From: a virus
Virus record (IMG/VR): IMGVR_UViG_3300045051_000172
Coordinates: 55,479-119,478 of that record
Length of the DNA stretch: 64,000 bases
Strand: one strand, 5' to 3'
The notes beneath the pieces were generated by a model. The model saw nothing but the letters and a program-made list of their open reading frames with translations, had not been told where the DNA came from and searched no databases. Made by a program: the position numbers and the translations under genes. The first letter of the stretch is position 1. The number at the start of each line of letters is the position of its first letter. This document shows positions 55,136-63,662 of this stretch, in pieces.

Positions 55136-56530
55136 ATGAGCGATAAGATCGAAAAAGAGATTGAACAGTTAGCAGAAAGCCTTGAAAAAGCGGGCGCGTT
55201 AGCCGGTGAGGGCGTTAGAGGAGGCCAAATTATGGGCCATACTCCAACAGGCCAGCCAATCTATGAAAGCAATTTGCAAGCTCAAAAGCAATGGCGAGAG
55301 CAACATAAGAAGCCTTCCGCAAAAATCAAGAAGAACGAAAGTCCTGAAGATAAAGAAGAAGGCAAAGAAAAAGTTAAGAAATCCGAAGGGGAACTGACTA
55401 TGGAAGTTAAAGACACACTCAAAGGTATTTTGGCCCGAATTAATGAACTTGGACCCGATGGTCTCAAGAAAGCTGCGGCCCTTTTAACTCCTGAGCAAAA
55501 TGCACTGCTCAATAAGATTTTGACTAAGGCCCTTTCAATGGATAAAGAAGCCGTCAAAAAGCCCAAGAATGTTAAAGACCTTAATTCTCACGAGATTCCT
55601 AAGCAAGAAGGAGGCATAGATGAAGAAGATGAAAAATTGGTTAAACCGGAAGCGGACAGCCATCGTGCGCAAGGCGACAACTCTCCTGAAGGCATTGAAG
55701 GTCAAGTCATTAAAAGCGAAAAACCTGCTGTGCAAGGCGATCAAAAAGCTTATGGCGGTAAAGATGCTTCTTCGAACTATGTCGAAAAGTCTGAAGATGA
55801 AGTTGAAATGCCTAAGAAAAAGTTTAAAGAAGAGCATAAAAAGCTCGTTGAAGTCCTTGAAAGCCCTTCTCGCGAAGATGACAAAGAAGAAGCTAAAAAG
55901 CAAAAGAAAGAACTCAAGGAAGAAATGAATAAACCTGAGAAGGAAGACAAGAAAATGAAGAAGTCTGAAGTTTTAGAAGAAATCTATAAGTCGGATGAAA
56001 AACTCTCTGAGCTTTGCAGCAAATGTATGAGCAAAGGAATGAAGAAAGAAAAGTTCCTTGAAAAAGCCAGTGAAATGGGCTGGGATGTTAAGAAATGTGA
56101 TATGGCTTGGAGCCGATCTGAAAAAGCCGCTCAAAAGCCTATGAAGAAATCTATTGAATGGAACGATTGGACTGCTGATGCTTTTGGTATCGGTGCCAAA
56201 CGAGGCCGCAATTTCCATGTGTCGGGTAACGACGTTGAAATTGAAAAACAAGAGACTTCGACTAAAGAAACTCTCAAAAAAGGTGAATATCTTAATGAGT
56301 TCACCCACGAAGTATTTGCCAAATCTGACAACAAGAAAGTTTCGATCAATGATTTGATCGAGAAGAGTCTTGATCGTGATTCTTGCACAGTTGAAGAGAT
56401 TTACCAACACGTTACTGGTAAGAAAGCTCCCAAGACTGCAGTTCTGACCAAGAGCTTTGATGATTCTGAAATCGAAGCAGCTCTCGGAATTGATTCCAAG
56501 AAAGCGGAAGAGATTTTAGGTAAAAAATAA
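55136..56530 (+). CDS. Lys/Glu-rich virion-region protein, 464 aa
   Basis: ATG at 55136 behind AGGAG. The N-terminal GGQIMGHTPTGQPIYESN module is typical of phage internal or head proteins. Most of the rest is charged and disordered, with many KS and KSE steps, then a Cys-bearing helical unit (CSKCMSKGMKKEKFLEKASE) and further helical segments. Perhaps an internal virion or scaffold-like protein. Confidence 0.55.
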   Translation: MSDKIEKEIEQLAESLEKAGALAGEGVRGGQIMGHTPTGQPIYESNLQAQKQWREQHKKPSAKIKKNESPEDKEEGKEKVKKSEGELTMEVKDTLKGILARINELGPDGLKKAAALLTPEQNALLNKILTKALSMDKEAVKKPKNVKDLNSHEIPKQEGGIDEEDEKLVKPEADSHRAQGDNSPEGIEGQVIKSEKPAVQGDQKAYGGKDASSNYVEKSEDEVEMPKKKFKEEHKKLVEVLESPSREDDKEEAKKQKKELKEEMNKPEKEDKKMKKSEVLEEIYKSDEKLSELCSKCMSKGMKKEKFLEKASEMGWDVKKCDMAWSRSEKAAQKPMKKSIEWNDWTADAFGIGAKRGRNFHVSGNDVEIEKQETSTKETLKKGEYLNEFTHEVFAKSDNKKVSINDLIEKSLDRDSCTVEEIYQHVTGKKAPKTAVLTKSFDDSEIEAALGIDSKKAEEILGKK

Positions 56531-56540
56531 GGAGTGAGCC

Positions 56541-57356
56541 ATGGCCCCTCCAAATAAGCCAAATCCTCCCGGATGGCCCTCCAGCGGTTCCAAACCGGCT
56601 GCGACTTTGCCTAACAATGCAGTTCCCAATACCAAGCGCGTCGACTTTAGACTTGAAGACTTTGACTTGTTCATCAAGCAAAAAGGTATTCGAGTTAAAG
56701 TTTATCGTTCATTGCTTTGCCCTAATGTGAAATCCATTGACTCCGCTGAACATGAGATTGATTGTCCCCTCTGTCTTGGAATGCAATTCATTGACGTGAA
56801 TCCAATTGATTGCTGGGCTGCCCCTCAATCAGACGACCTCAAGAAGAAACAATTCTCTGAGGGTCTATATGACAAGAACATGATTACCCTCACGTTCGAG
56901 CGCGGCATCGACCTGCAATATTTCACTCTTGTGGAGCTTTGTGACTTCACGGATATCTTCTTTGAGAGAGTCAAACGCCAACGCGGTCAAACTGATGTGC
57001 TCAAGTACAAAGCAACCTGTGTCAATGTGTTGGTTGATTCCGAAGGAAAACAACACTACAATGGTCAAGACTTTGATTTAGATCCTAACGGTTCTATCAA
57101 ATGGAGAGTCGATAAGGGCCCTGAGTCTGGCTCAATCTATTCAGTTCACTATCACATGCGAAAACAATACCGCGCAGTTGAAGCTCAACACGTTGATCGA
57201 TACACCCAAGTGTTAAATAAAAACAACGGGGGCAAGATTGAGATGCTTAAACTCTACGAAGAGTGGAAGTTACAGAAGGAATATTTTGTTGAGCGTAAAG
57301 ATCTCAAGGGCAATCCCCTGTCTCCCAATCTCATTCGAGATGAAGACGAAGATTAA
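56541..57356 (+). CDS. Putative connector or tail-completion protein, 271 aa
   Basis: VDFRLEDFDLFIKQKGIRVK, then YRSLLCPNV and CPLCLGMQFID (Cys pairs, zinc possible) form a pattern I associate with phage neck proteins. A FERGIDLQYFTLVELCDFTD segment follows. Pro-rich N-terminus, charged tail. Its stop overlaps a convergent minus-strand gene. Confidence 0.6.
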   Translation: MAPPNKPNPPGWPSSGSKPAATLPNNAVPNTKRVDFRLEDFDLFIKQKGIRVKVYRSLLCPNVKSIDSAEHEIDCPLCLGMQFIDVNPIDCWAAPQSDDLKKKQFSEGLYDKNMITLTFERGIDLQYFTLVELCDFTDIFFERVKRQRGQTDVLKYKATCVNVLVDSEGKQHYNGQDFDLDPNGSIKWRVDKGPESGSIYSVHYHMRKQYRAVEAQHVDRYTQVLNKNNGGKIEMLKLYEEWKLQKEYFVERKDLKGNPLSPNLIRDEDED

Positions 57357-57553
57357 TAGCCCCTACTAGGATCTAAATTAACTTCCCGTTCCCCATCTAA
57401 CTCGTCTTGAATGATTTCGTTTAGACTTCCATCTCGAATACTTAAAACTTTCATTCCGTGCCAGGTTTCTTTTCGTTGATGAGCAAACCAAACAATATTT
57501 GCATCGGTTTGATCCTGTATTTCAAAGCTGACAGTTATTTTACGTTTCTTCAT
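57353..57553 (-). CDS. Hypothetical protein, 66 aa
   Basis: Last gene of the minus-strand accessory run, overlapping the upstream gene by 14 bp. Mixed, acidic C-terminus. Unknown. Confidence 0.5.
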   Translation of the reverse strand: MKKRKITVSFEIQDQTDANIVWFAHQRKETWHGMKVLSIRDGSLNEIIQDELDGEREVNLDPSRGY

Positions 57554-57788
57554 TTGTACTCCTATCTTTGACGACGGCTATTGATGGATTAGTTACAGTT
57601 ATAAATTTGTATTTGCTTCCACATTCGGGGCAAGTTTCTGACTCTCTTCCAATTAAATCTTTTGATATGTCAGAAGGGACATCGTAGAGATTATATGCAT
57701 GAAGAGTGCAGTCTCCTGATTTGGACTGCTCCTCAATCTCGTGATTGCAATTAGGGCAATTAAAGTAAATTGAATCATACATTCCCAT
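57540..57788 (-). CDS. Zinc-ribbon protein, 82 aa
   Basis: ATG at 57788 has AAAGGAG 7 nt upstream. YFNCPNCNHEI and ETCPECGSKY supply two Cys pairs about 35 residues apart. Similar small ribbons are common in phages. Unknown role. Confidence 0.65.
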   Translation of the reverse strand: MGMYDSIYFNCPNCNHEIEEQSKSGDCTLHAYNLYDVPSDISKDLIGRESETCPECGSKYKFITVTNPSIAVVKDRSTNEET

Positions 57789-57789
57789 G

Positions 57790-58281
57790 TCATGCTCCTT
57801 TCGAAAACAATTCCTGAATGTACCAAGGTTTGTTGGGGCCGTAAACATTCTTGAGATAAGCCGGATACATCAAGCTGTACGGCTCGATGCAAACATTTCC
57901 ATTGCGAACTCGGCAACGCTCGTCGTGAGGTAAATTCAGCAAACAATGGCCCAGCTCATGGTAAAGCAATCCTTCTTTATCTTCATCGGAGGCCTCATAA
58001 AAAAACTTATCCTCAATGACTATCTGTCTCAGACCTGCGGAATTCTGAAAACAATAGCCAATACGCTTAGGAGCATCGGGGGTAGCCGTCACACCGAAAA
58101 CAACAGTCAAATCTCTCAACTTAACTGTGCGCCCAACTGAGTCAGCATCTTGAACAAAACGAGTGACGTACTCAACAAGAATAGGATCTCCGTCAATAAT
58201 GGGAGATCGGAACTCATTTGAATTGTCAGGTCCGCACGCCGACAAACTTACAACAAATGAGGCTAGATAAATCCATTGCAT
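57790..58281 (-). CDS. Lipoprotein zinc metalloprotease (metzincin-like)
   Basis: 163 aa. Signal peptide with lipobox SLSAC (C16) behind a hydrophobic stretch. HELGHCLLNLPHD (108-120) gives HExxH plus the third His at the metzincin spacing, and SLMYP (136-140) resembles the Met-turn. ATG at 58281 follows GGGAG. It should be an exported, membrane-tethered protease, acting in the periplasm or at the surface. It may alter host surface proteins or block superinfection; that is inference. Confidence 0.75.
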   Translation of the reverse strand: MQWIYLASFVVSLSACGPDNSNEFRSPIIDGDPILVEYVTRFVQDADSVGRTVKLRDLTVVFGVTATPDAPKRIGYCFQNSAGLRQIVIEDKFFYEASDEDKEGLLYHELGHCLLNLPHDERCRVRNGNVCIEPYSLMYPAYLKNVYGPNKPWYIQELFSKGA

Positions 58282-58314
58282 GTTATATCTCCCAGAAATT
58301 AAGTTCAACAAAAC

Positions 58315-58327
58315 GGAAAACAATAGA
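58315..58327. repeat. 13-bp repeat GGAAAACAATAGA, copy 1
   Basis: Identical to 58951-58963 and 59001-59013. On the minus strand it lies about 45 nt before the metzincin ATG. Confidence 0.8.
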
Positions 58328-58347
58328 CGAAAGTGATTGAACTAATT

Positions 58348-58917
58348 TCATTGTATTTTCCTATTTGGAATCTGTTGGAAGTTTGGATTCCTATTCGAAA
58401 ATCTCCCAACAACTGAAGTTGAATAGAGTAGAACTGGAATCTTAACATCAGGGCCCGCGCCCTCAAGAATTGCAGCAACTCTATGGTGACCGTCCATAAT
58501 ATGACGGTTGACCACAATGATTGGCCCCGCTGCGCGTTTCGCCACATGATATGGATCGAACTCGGCAATAGCGACTCTCATTCTGTGGTGTTCATGGTCT
58601 ACTAGTACGTCGTGACTCGCAATTAGATCGCCCACTCGAACGCTAGTTTCGTAACAGTGAAAGACATTTACTTCTCGGTTGAGCACTCGGAAGTATTGCA
58701 ACGCGAGTGTTGGCTTCTTGACGATGAAGACCATACGTTGCAGAAGATCCCGAGTTGTGTAACGTGCGACTGCGATGCGCAAGTTCTCTAAGAAGCCAAA
58801 GGTATAAGGGAGACGATAAGAGTTCTTTCGCCCCAAGCCTGCCCATCTGAGAATCAACGCGAGGCTAAGTTGGGCCGCACCGAATAGTATCAAGCCTATG
58901 TTACTAAACAATTTCAT
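58348..58917 (-). CDS. Membrane protein with ParB/sulfiredoxin-like domain, 189 aa
   Basis: ATG at 58917 follows GGAGG. One N-terminal helix (about 5-26), then a domain with VVNRHIMDGHHRVAAILEG (about 135-153). Its D-G-x-H-R core marks ParB-like nuclease or sulfiredoxin folds. A membrane-anchored ParB-like protein is unusual. Role unknown. Confidence 0.6.
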   Translation of the reverse strand: MKLFSNIGLILFGAAQLSLALILRWAGLGRKNSYRLPYTFGFLENLRIAVARYTTRDLLQRMVFIVKKPTLALQYFRVLNREVNVFHCYETSVRVGDLIASHDVLVDHEHHRMRVAIAEFDPYHVAKRAAGPIIVVNRHIMDGHHRVAAILEGAGPDVKIPVLLYSTSVVGRFSNRNPNFQQIPNRKIQ

Positions 58918-58950
58918 TGTTACAATCCTCCAATAAAGTGAAAACAATTC

Positions 58951-58963
58951 GGAAAACAATAGA
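58951..58963. repeat. 13-bp repeat GGAAAACAATAGA, copy 2
   Basis: Lies about 35 nt before the ParB-like ATG on the minus strand. The following bases (CGwwTTGTT on the minus strand) are also shared with copy 1. Confidence 0.8.
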
Positions 58964-59000
58964 TAACTGGGAGCCCTCTCGAATTGTTTGTTAGGTTTTT

Positions 59001-59013
59001 GGAAAACAATAGA
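59001..59013. repeat. 13-bp repeat GGAAAACAATAGA, copy 3
   Basis: In the gap between the 59021 gene and the ParB-like gene. Exact copy, different flank. Confidence 0.8.
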
Positions 59014-59020
59014 TTCATGG

Positions 59021-59236
59021 TCAAATTTCCTCTGCAGTTACTTTAAAAATTTTGAACTTGCAGTTTGAAACTACAATTCCGTTTTCGATATCAAACTTAA
59101 TAACCTCTTTGACTTCCTTGGCCGTCTTGTGTAGGGTAAGGCCCTGGATCGCGTAATATTCTTCAATCGTATGCTCCAAAGATTCAGAAGCAATTCGATA
59201 ACCAAATCCCAAAACTTTCTTTTTAGTGCGTTTCAT
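59021..59236 (-). CDS. Hypothetical protein, 71 aa
   Basis: AAAGGAGG before the ATG. Basic N-terminus (MKRTKKK), beta-rich end. Overlaps the upstream gene by 14 bp. Unknown. Confidence 0.55.
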   Translation of the reverse strand: MKRTKKKVLGFGYRIASESLEHTIEEYYAIQGLTLHKTAKEVKEVIKFDIENGIVVSNCKFKIFKVTAEEI

Positions 59237-59477
59237 AATTGAGGCCTCCTTTAGTCGACTCCAATTTCTTGACTTCGACCACGCTATGATTCTTTAAAAA
59301 GAGAGTTGCTTCAAAAATATGGTTGCCAGAAACCTCTTCGTAAAATTGACTCAACTCTGCATATTTTTCAAACTTAAATTTTAAAGTCTGACCTTTTTGC
59401 ATACCTCGCAGCGTCAAAAAAGCTTCACTGGCTGTTGCAAAGGTTGGGATCTTGGGGAGTTCAATTAAGTTGCTCAC
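59223..59477 (-). CDS. Hypothetical protein, 84 aa
   Basis: ATGA overlap with the upstream gene. Mixed alpha/beta with no special motif. Part of the minus-strand operon 61803 to 59021. Confidence 0.5.
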   Translation of the reverse strand: MSNLIELPKIPTFATASEAFLTLRGMQKGQTLKFKFEKYAELSQFYEEVSGNHIFEATLFLKNHSVVEVKKLESTKGGLNYETH

Positions 59478-59680
59478 GCTTCAGTCTCCTTGTACTCGTT
59501 CGCAACCTGGCACATATTCCAGTACATTCGGGCGCTAATATCATAGGCCTTAAGTACATTCTTTAGTGCGATAGCGCCGGGATATCCGTCACGTTTCAGT
59601 GCTGCTTGTTCAATATCAATCCGGGCAAGTAAATCAACTTGACGCTCTAATGCTAACTTGTGTCCTAAATCAAAGTTCAT
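59474..59680 (-). CDS. Hypothetical protein, 68 aa
   Basis: ATGA overlap with the upstream gene. Helical; no family recognised. Confidence 0.5.
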   Translation of the reverse strand: MNFDLGHKLALERQVDLLARIDIEQAALKRDGYPGAIALKNVLKAYDISARMYWNMCQVANEYKETEA

Positions 59681-59925
59681 TGTTCTGTCTCCTCTTCAGT
59701 TTCGTGAATCTCTCCGCAGTCTTCGCAGATGCCTGACTCTTGTATAATCACTTGACAGACTGATTCCACAATCGCTTTTGCATTGAAGAACGGGCCCGCC
59801 GCGATTATAGTTTCCATCCTTGCGGCGTCTGAGTTATCTATCATTCGATTGAAACTCTCGATTGACTGCTCAAGGATGTTAGACACTGACGCTTTGATTA
59901 GTTCTTTCTCTTCTTTAGAATTCAT
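59677..59925 (-). CDS. Hypothetical protein, 82 aa
   Basis: Helical and acidic, with a C-terminal CEDCGEIHE that could bind metal. Starts 2 nt after the upstream stop. Unknown. Confidence 0.5.
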   Translation of the reverse strand: MNSKEEKELIKASVSNILEQSIESFNRMIDNSDAARMETIIAAGPFFNAKAIVESVCQVIIQESGICEDCGEIHETEEETEQ

Positions 59926-59927
59926 GA

Positions 59928-60884
59928 TTAGGCACCTTTCACTAGTCTAAGGTTGTTCAGACCTTGGTTGAATCTCGAAACGAACTTCTTTACTTCTGGG
60001 ACCTCTTCAGCTCGCACGGAAAATTTACGGTCATGACTGTAATAGCCGGGCTCTTCGGCGTCGATATCTGTCAACTTAACGAACTTCGGGCCTTTATTTA
60101 CTTTCGTCAGAGTAAACTTGAGAATAGACGGGTGACTTGAATAGGTTGAGTTAGACATTTTCCCAATCTCAAGAGTCGTCTCGGTTTCGTTCACAAACTT
60201 AGGGAATACATAGGACCGAAAGTTATAATCGAAAATCTCAAGTAAAGTGAGGCCAACATTTGCGAAAACAACAGTCAACTTGTCGCGATCCCCGTTCCAA
60301 ATTGTGTCAACTAAAGCACGATAAGGCTTCAATTGCTTCTCTTGATATCTAGCCCAAATTCGGTCAACTCGTCTCTCTTCTTGTGGAGTTTGGTTTTTCT
60401 CATGGAATACATTCGGGCGTTCTAATCCAGCGGGGTCGAATATCTCGTTTAGTCGACTGCGAAGATCGCTAAAAAATCCAATCTCATTGTCGACGTTATG
60501 AATATTTTTAGGGATTGAGACATTTTGAATCTTGCCTTTTGCATCACGATATCGAATCAAAATCTCGTCACGCAACTGCACGTCGAAATAGCCCCGGTCT
60601 CTTAGATCGGGATGCGTTCTAAGATTTGCATAGATTTCGAGCGTGTCGCAGCTTCGACCGTTTCCTTTAAAAAGCCGCAAATCTTTCACGTCAAAAATAT
60701 CAGTGCGCAAAGTCATGCCAAGCGTGTCACCGTTGAAATCCTGGTCAATCCCATGGGCGGGCTCAAAGCGGGTATATTCCACACTCAGGGCATTCAATCC
60801 ATCCCAACTATTGATGCTCTCAGTCAAGCGGGCTTGGATCTTCTTTAGGTTGTTTGCTTTCAAAGTTTCGTGTAAGTTTCTCAT
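59928..60884 (-). CDS. Hypothetical protein, 318 aa
   Basis: AAAGGAG before the ATG. Soluble, mixed, with no Cys cluster or membrane helix; a EEVPEVKKFVSRFNQG helix closes it. Largest gene of the accessory operon. No family recognised. Confidence 0.6.
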   Translation of the reverse strand: MRNLHETLKANNLKKIQARLTESINSWDGLNALSVEYTRFEPAHGIDQDFNGDTLGMTLRTDIFDVKDLRLFKGNGRSCDTLEIYANLRTHPDLRDRGYFDVQLRDEILIRYRDAKGKIQNVSIPKNIHNVDNEIGFFSDLRSRLNEIFDPAGLERPNVFHEKNQTPQEERRVDRIWARYQEKQLKPYRALVDTIWNGDRDKLTVVFANVGLTLLEIFDYNFRSYVFPKFVNETETTLEIGKMSNSTYSSHPSILKFTLTKVNKGPKFVKLTDIDAEEPGYYSHDRKFSVRAEEVPEVKKFVSRFNQGLNNLRLVKGA

Positions 60885-60908
60885 GGTTACGTCTCCTTTA
60901 AAGTTAGA

Positions 60909-61565
60909 TTATCCGGGGTAGTACTGGGCAGCTTCTTTAGTGATCTTCTTTAAAAATGCTGCAAGTTTTTTGGGGTCTAAAGTTTCAATTTCGAAAGTCT
61001 TTACTTGGTCATAACCTCGGTGATAAGGCGCATCGTCGAATTCAAACATGATATCGACCGTAAAGGTGCCCTCTCCGTCATACATGACGCGCGCTTCGTG
61101 AAAGGTGCGGGCCCCGTCGTATTGTTCTAAAAATTCCAGCTCATAACTCGCAAACTCTTCTGCAAGTTGAAATGAAGCCTTTTCAATTCCGTGATAATTC
61201 ACGTCTTCATTCTTTACGCCTAAATCTGAGAGGGTTTCAGCATACTTTTCAAGGAATGCCTCTTTTGCATCTTCCAATAGTGAATCAATGCGGGCCTGAA
61301 CTTTCTTTTCGACTCCCTTGTCAAGTAAGACCGTATAGAGCGGGTCACCAATGTGGAAGTCGTAAAGGCTCTTGAATGTGGTTACATGCAAGCCGCCCCT
61401 ATTCCAAGAGTGCGGAATGAAGCCCGAACGGCTTCGACACTCAAGCTCTTCAGTCTCTCCGCCGAACGTGTCTTCTAACCAATTTTTGACCACGTCTTGA
61501 GTTACTTGGGGGAGTTGATCGAAATAGTCTGCTTCGTTTGAAAGTTTTTTGAGGTTTGAACGCAT
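60909..61565 (-). CDS. Hypothetical protein, 218 aa
   Basis: Acidic, with a DTFGGETEELECRSRSG segment and Glu-rich helices. No family. One base separates its ATG from the 61567 stop. Confidence 0.55.
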   Translation of the reverse strand: MRSNLKKLSNEADYFDQLPQVTQDVVKNWLEDTFGGETEELECRSRSGFIPHSWNRGGLHVTTFKSLYDFHIGDPLYTVLLDKGVEKKVQARIDSLLEDAKEAFLEKYAETLSDLGVKNEDVNYHGIEKASFQLAEEFASYELEFLEQYDGARTFHEARVMYDGEGTFTVDIMFEFDDAPYHRGYDQVKTFEIETLDPKKLAAFLKKITKEAAQYYPG

Positions 61566-61566
61566 G

Positions 61567-61803
61567 TTACTCTCCTAATCCTGCGACTCGGTTGGCCGCG
61601 ATAGTGTTGACGGTTGCGTACACAATCGAATGAAACTTGGTAGTGCCCCAGCGATAGTCTTTAGAGAATCTGAAGCCCGTGACGTAAAGCACGGGAGAGA
61701 TTGCCACGCCTAAAGCGGTCTTCGCTAAATAGGCCCAATCTTCGGGGGTCTTTAGATATTCACTTGCGATCTTAAGTTCTAGTTTGGCTTGCGTTAAGTT
61801 CAT
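61567..61803 (-). CDS. Hypothetical protein, 78 aa
   Basis: First gene of the operon that runs to 59021. Amphipathic with a short hydrophobic stretch (LGVAISPVLYVTGF). Ribosome site weak. Unknown. Confidence 0.5.
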   Translation of the reverse strand: MNLTQAKLELKIASEYLKTPEDWAYLAKTALGVAISPVLYVTGFRFSKDYRWGTTKFHSIVYATVNTIAANRVAGLGE

Positions 61804-62119
61804 GCCCTTAGTTATGCAAAGCTCGTGCCAAGCGCCCAGTCACATGAGGTTACACCCTAACTAATCGAATTCATTGAGAACTTAAGTTTTGCCTAAATTT
61901 TCGTCACATGAATTGTGACAAAAAATGTCCCAATATTTCGTTATTAGTTCGAATCCGAATGCAGTTTAGTGCGCATTCGTGAGTGATTCTCATTGATTAG
62001 GAATTGGGACAATTTGCGCGCTATTTGGGACAAAAAATGTCCCAATTCAGGCCAAATAAAAAGCCCCGGCTGGGAGTTCGCCGGGGCAGTATGGGGTATT
62101 AGGGAGACAACTTTAAAAT
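61804..62119. promoter_or_regulatory. Regulatory region with TGTCCCAAT repeats
   Basis: No gene. An 18-bp exact direct repeat (61917-61934 and 62029-62046) ends in TGTCCCAAT. Inverted half-sites ATTGGGACA (62003-62011) and TTTGGGACA (62024-62032) lie between, and an imperfect palindrome GTCACA/TGTGAC is at 61903-61919. It separates two minus-strand operons and probably holds the promoter and operators for the left one. Confidence 0.6.
62053..62087 (-). terminator. Rho-independent terminator of the right-hand minus operon
   Basis: Stem GCCCCGGC (62063-62070) with GCCGGGGC (62080-62087), 9-nt loop; the minus-strand T tract is CTTTTTATTT (62062-62053). Confidence 0.85.
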
Positions 62120-62431
62120 CTATTTAGCGCGCATTAGGCGGGCCTTGGCTTCATTCAAGGCGCTTCCTGGGGCCGTAACTGATCCCTGCTCATATAAGCT
62201 CAATGCATAGGCTAAATTTCCAAACTTGACGCCTTGCTTCATTCCATCGTCAACGGTTTCCTTAGCGGCGCTTCCGAGCACTTCGACTGTGTCTAACAGG
62301 GCCAAAATCTCATTGACCACAACTTCGGCTTTCTCAAAATTCTTTCCAGTAAAGAGCATGGTGCTCTGATTCACTTCTTTCAAGTTCTTTCTCGCGGCTT
62401 CTAGTTTGCTTCTGATCTCTTGTGCTTTCAT
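62120..62431 (-). CDS. Hypothetical protein, 103 aa
   Basis: ATG at 62431 follows GGGAG. Helical, Ala/Leu-rich. Last gene before the terminator. Unknown. Confidence 0.55.
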   Translation of the reverse strand: MKAQEIRSKLEAARKNLKEVNQSTMLFTGKNFEKAEVVVNEILALLDTVEVLGSAAKETVDDGMKQGVKFGNLAYALSLYEQGSVTAPGSALNEAKARLMRAK

Positions 62432-62495
62432 GTTGATCTCTCCCATGACTTCAGTTTACGCCTCTCGCGTCTGGAGTCAAGCCTAGGAAAATCAG

Positions 62496-62702
62496 CTAGT
62501 TAGCCTCGTTTTTGCCGCCCCTAATGATTCTCAATCGGGCCGGGCTATCCTTTGCGATGCCATGGTCGTCTAGCTTGCGCTCTAAATGAGCTTGGGCCGT
62601 TAGGGCCTTGTGCAGCAGATCTTTAAAGATCCGATCCGCAGTCTTAAGGTCGTTTGAGGCAGTTGCATTGTGGAGTGCTTTGATCTTATCTTGTGTGTCC
62701 AT
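62496..62702 (-). CDS. Hypothetical protein, 68 aa
   Basis: GAGGAG upstream. Helical and basic with an IRGGKNEAN tail. Unknown. Confidence 0.5.
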   Translation of the reverse strand: MDTQDKIKALHNATASNDLKTADRIFKDLLHKALTAQAHLERKLDDHGIAKDSPARLRIIRGGKNEAN

Positions 62703-62717
62703 GGCTTGATTCTCCTC

Positions 62718-62906
62718 TCATTTTAAAGCCCTGGCTAGTACCCGGCTAATTGCTTGACATTCTTCAGGATTTTCACAATTCTTTTGCATTCTCTCTAATT
62801 CCTGAACATATTCAGATTTAGGGGCCGCGCTCGGTTGAAAGCCAAGGTGCAAAAGTGTAATGATTCCAAGGCCAAAGGCTAAACCTATGATTTTATTGAT
62901 ATTCAT
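62718..62906 (-). CDS. Small secreted or membrane-anchored protein, 62 aa
   Basis: A hydrophobic N-terminus (about 6-22) reads as a signal peptide or anchor; PSAAPKS follows. Two Cys (in NCENPEEC) may form a disulfide. ATGA overlap with the upstream gene. Exported role plausible. Confidence 0.55.
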   Translation of the reverse strand: MNINKIIGLAFGLGIITLLHLGFQPSAAPKSEYVQELERMQKNCENPEECQAISRVLARALK

Positions 62907-63442
62907 GACGCATATCCTCTCAAGTTGGATGCCTCTTTAGGCAGTTTCAGAGTGTTGGCCTTATAATCTCCGCGAGTCACCACATAGCCGTTAGCCTCAT
63001 TCTGATAAATGTAGTCTGGCTTCTGATCGGTCCAATCGCTCTCGGTGAAAATCTCGAATCCCTCTCGAATAGTGAAAGGGCCTGACTTCACGTTGGCACT
63101 GAATCCGAAGCGGGTCAATATGGCATTTAGGGCATCATTGAATTCGACGCGCTGATCCCATGAGGGCAGGTTAGTGCGTCTTAAGTGTCCGGGGCGGCAT
63201 TGGGTGTTATATCCGAGCTTGTCGGTATCGATGCGAAATTGTGACTTGTTCCAATCGACCTTTAAAGCGGTCGAATTGACGATGTTGGCCTCGCACTTGA
63301 AGCCTAAAGATCGCATGTGATTCTCAATTTCGTCACATACCAGCTCTAATTCAATGGCCAAAGGCTTTCGAAGTTCCCCGTGAGATTTGATTTTAGAGCC
63401 CAAAATGTGTTTATTTACAACTCGAATTTTCGTGATTTTCAT
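62903..63442 (-). CDS. Hypothetical protein, 179 aa
   Basis: Mixed alpha/beta. Segments LRKPLAIELELVCDEIENHM and RVEFNDALNAILTRFGF suggest a compact fold. No family recognised. Confidence 0.55.
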   Translation of the reverse strand: MKITKIRVVNKHILGSKIKSHGELRKPLAIELELVCDEIENHMRSLGFKCEANIVNSTALKVDWNKSQFRIDTDKLGYNTQCRPGHLRRTNLPSWDQRVEFNDALNAILTRFGFSANVKSGPFTIREGFEIFTESDWTDQKPDYIYQNEANGYVVTRGDYKANTLKLPKEASNLRGYAS

Positions 63443-63445
63443 GGC

Positions 63446-63661
63446 TTATTTTCCTTTCGCTGTATACACGTTTTTGATATCCCAAACCTGGGGCTTTCGT
63501 TCGAAGTCACATTTTCTCTTGATCTCTCCGCGTTCCAGTACTTCCACAATGGGAATGATGGTTAGGGCATCTGCTCGCACGTCGAAGACTTCCCAAAGGC
63601 CCTTTTGATAACGGAGAGTTTCACCCTCTTTGAACTCTTTATTGAAGTTGGTTACTTTCAT
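63446..63661 (-). CDS. Hypothetical protein, 71 aa
   Basis: ATG at 63661 follows GGAG; the upstream ATG at 63685 overlaps the previous gene's end. Small beta-rich protein. Unknown. Confidence 0.5.
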   Translation of the reverse strand: MKVTNFNKEFKEGETLRYQKGLWEVFDVRADALTIIPIVEVLERGEIKRKCDFERKPQVWDIKNVYTAKGK

Positions 63662-63662
63662 T

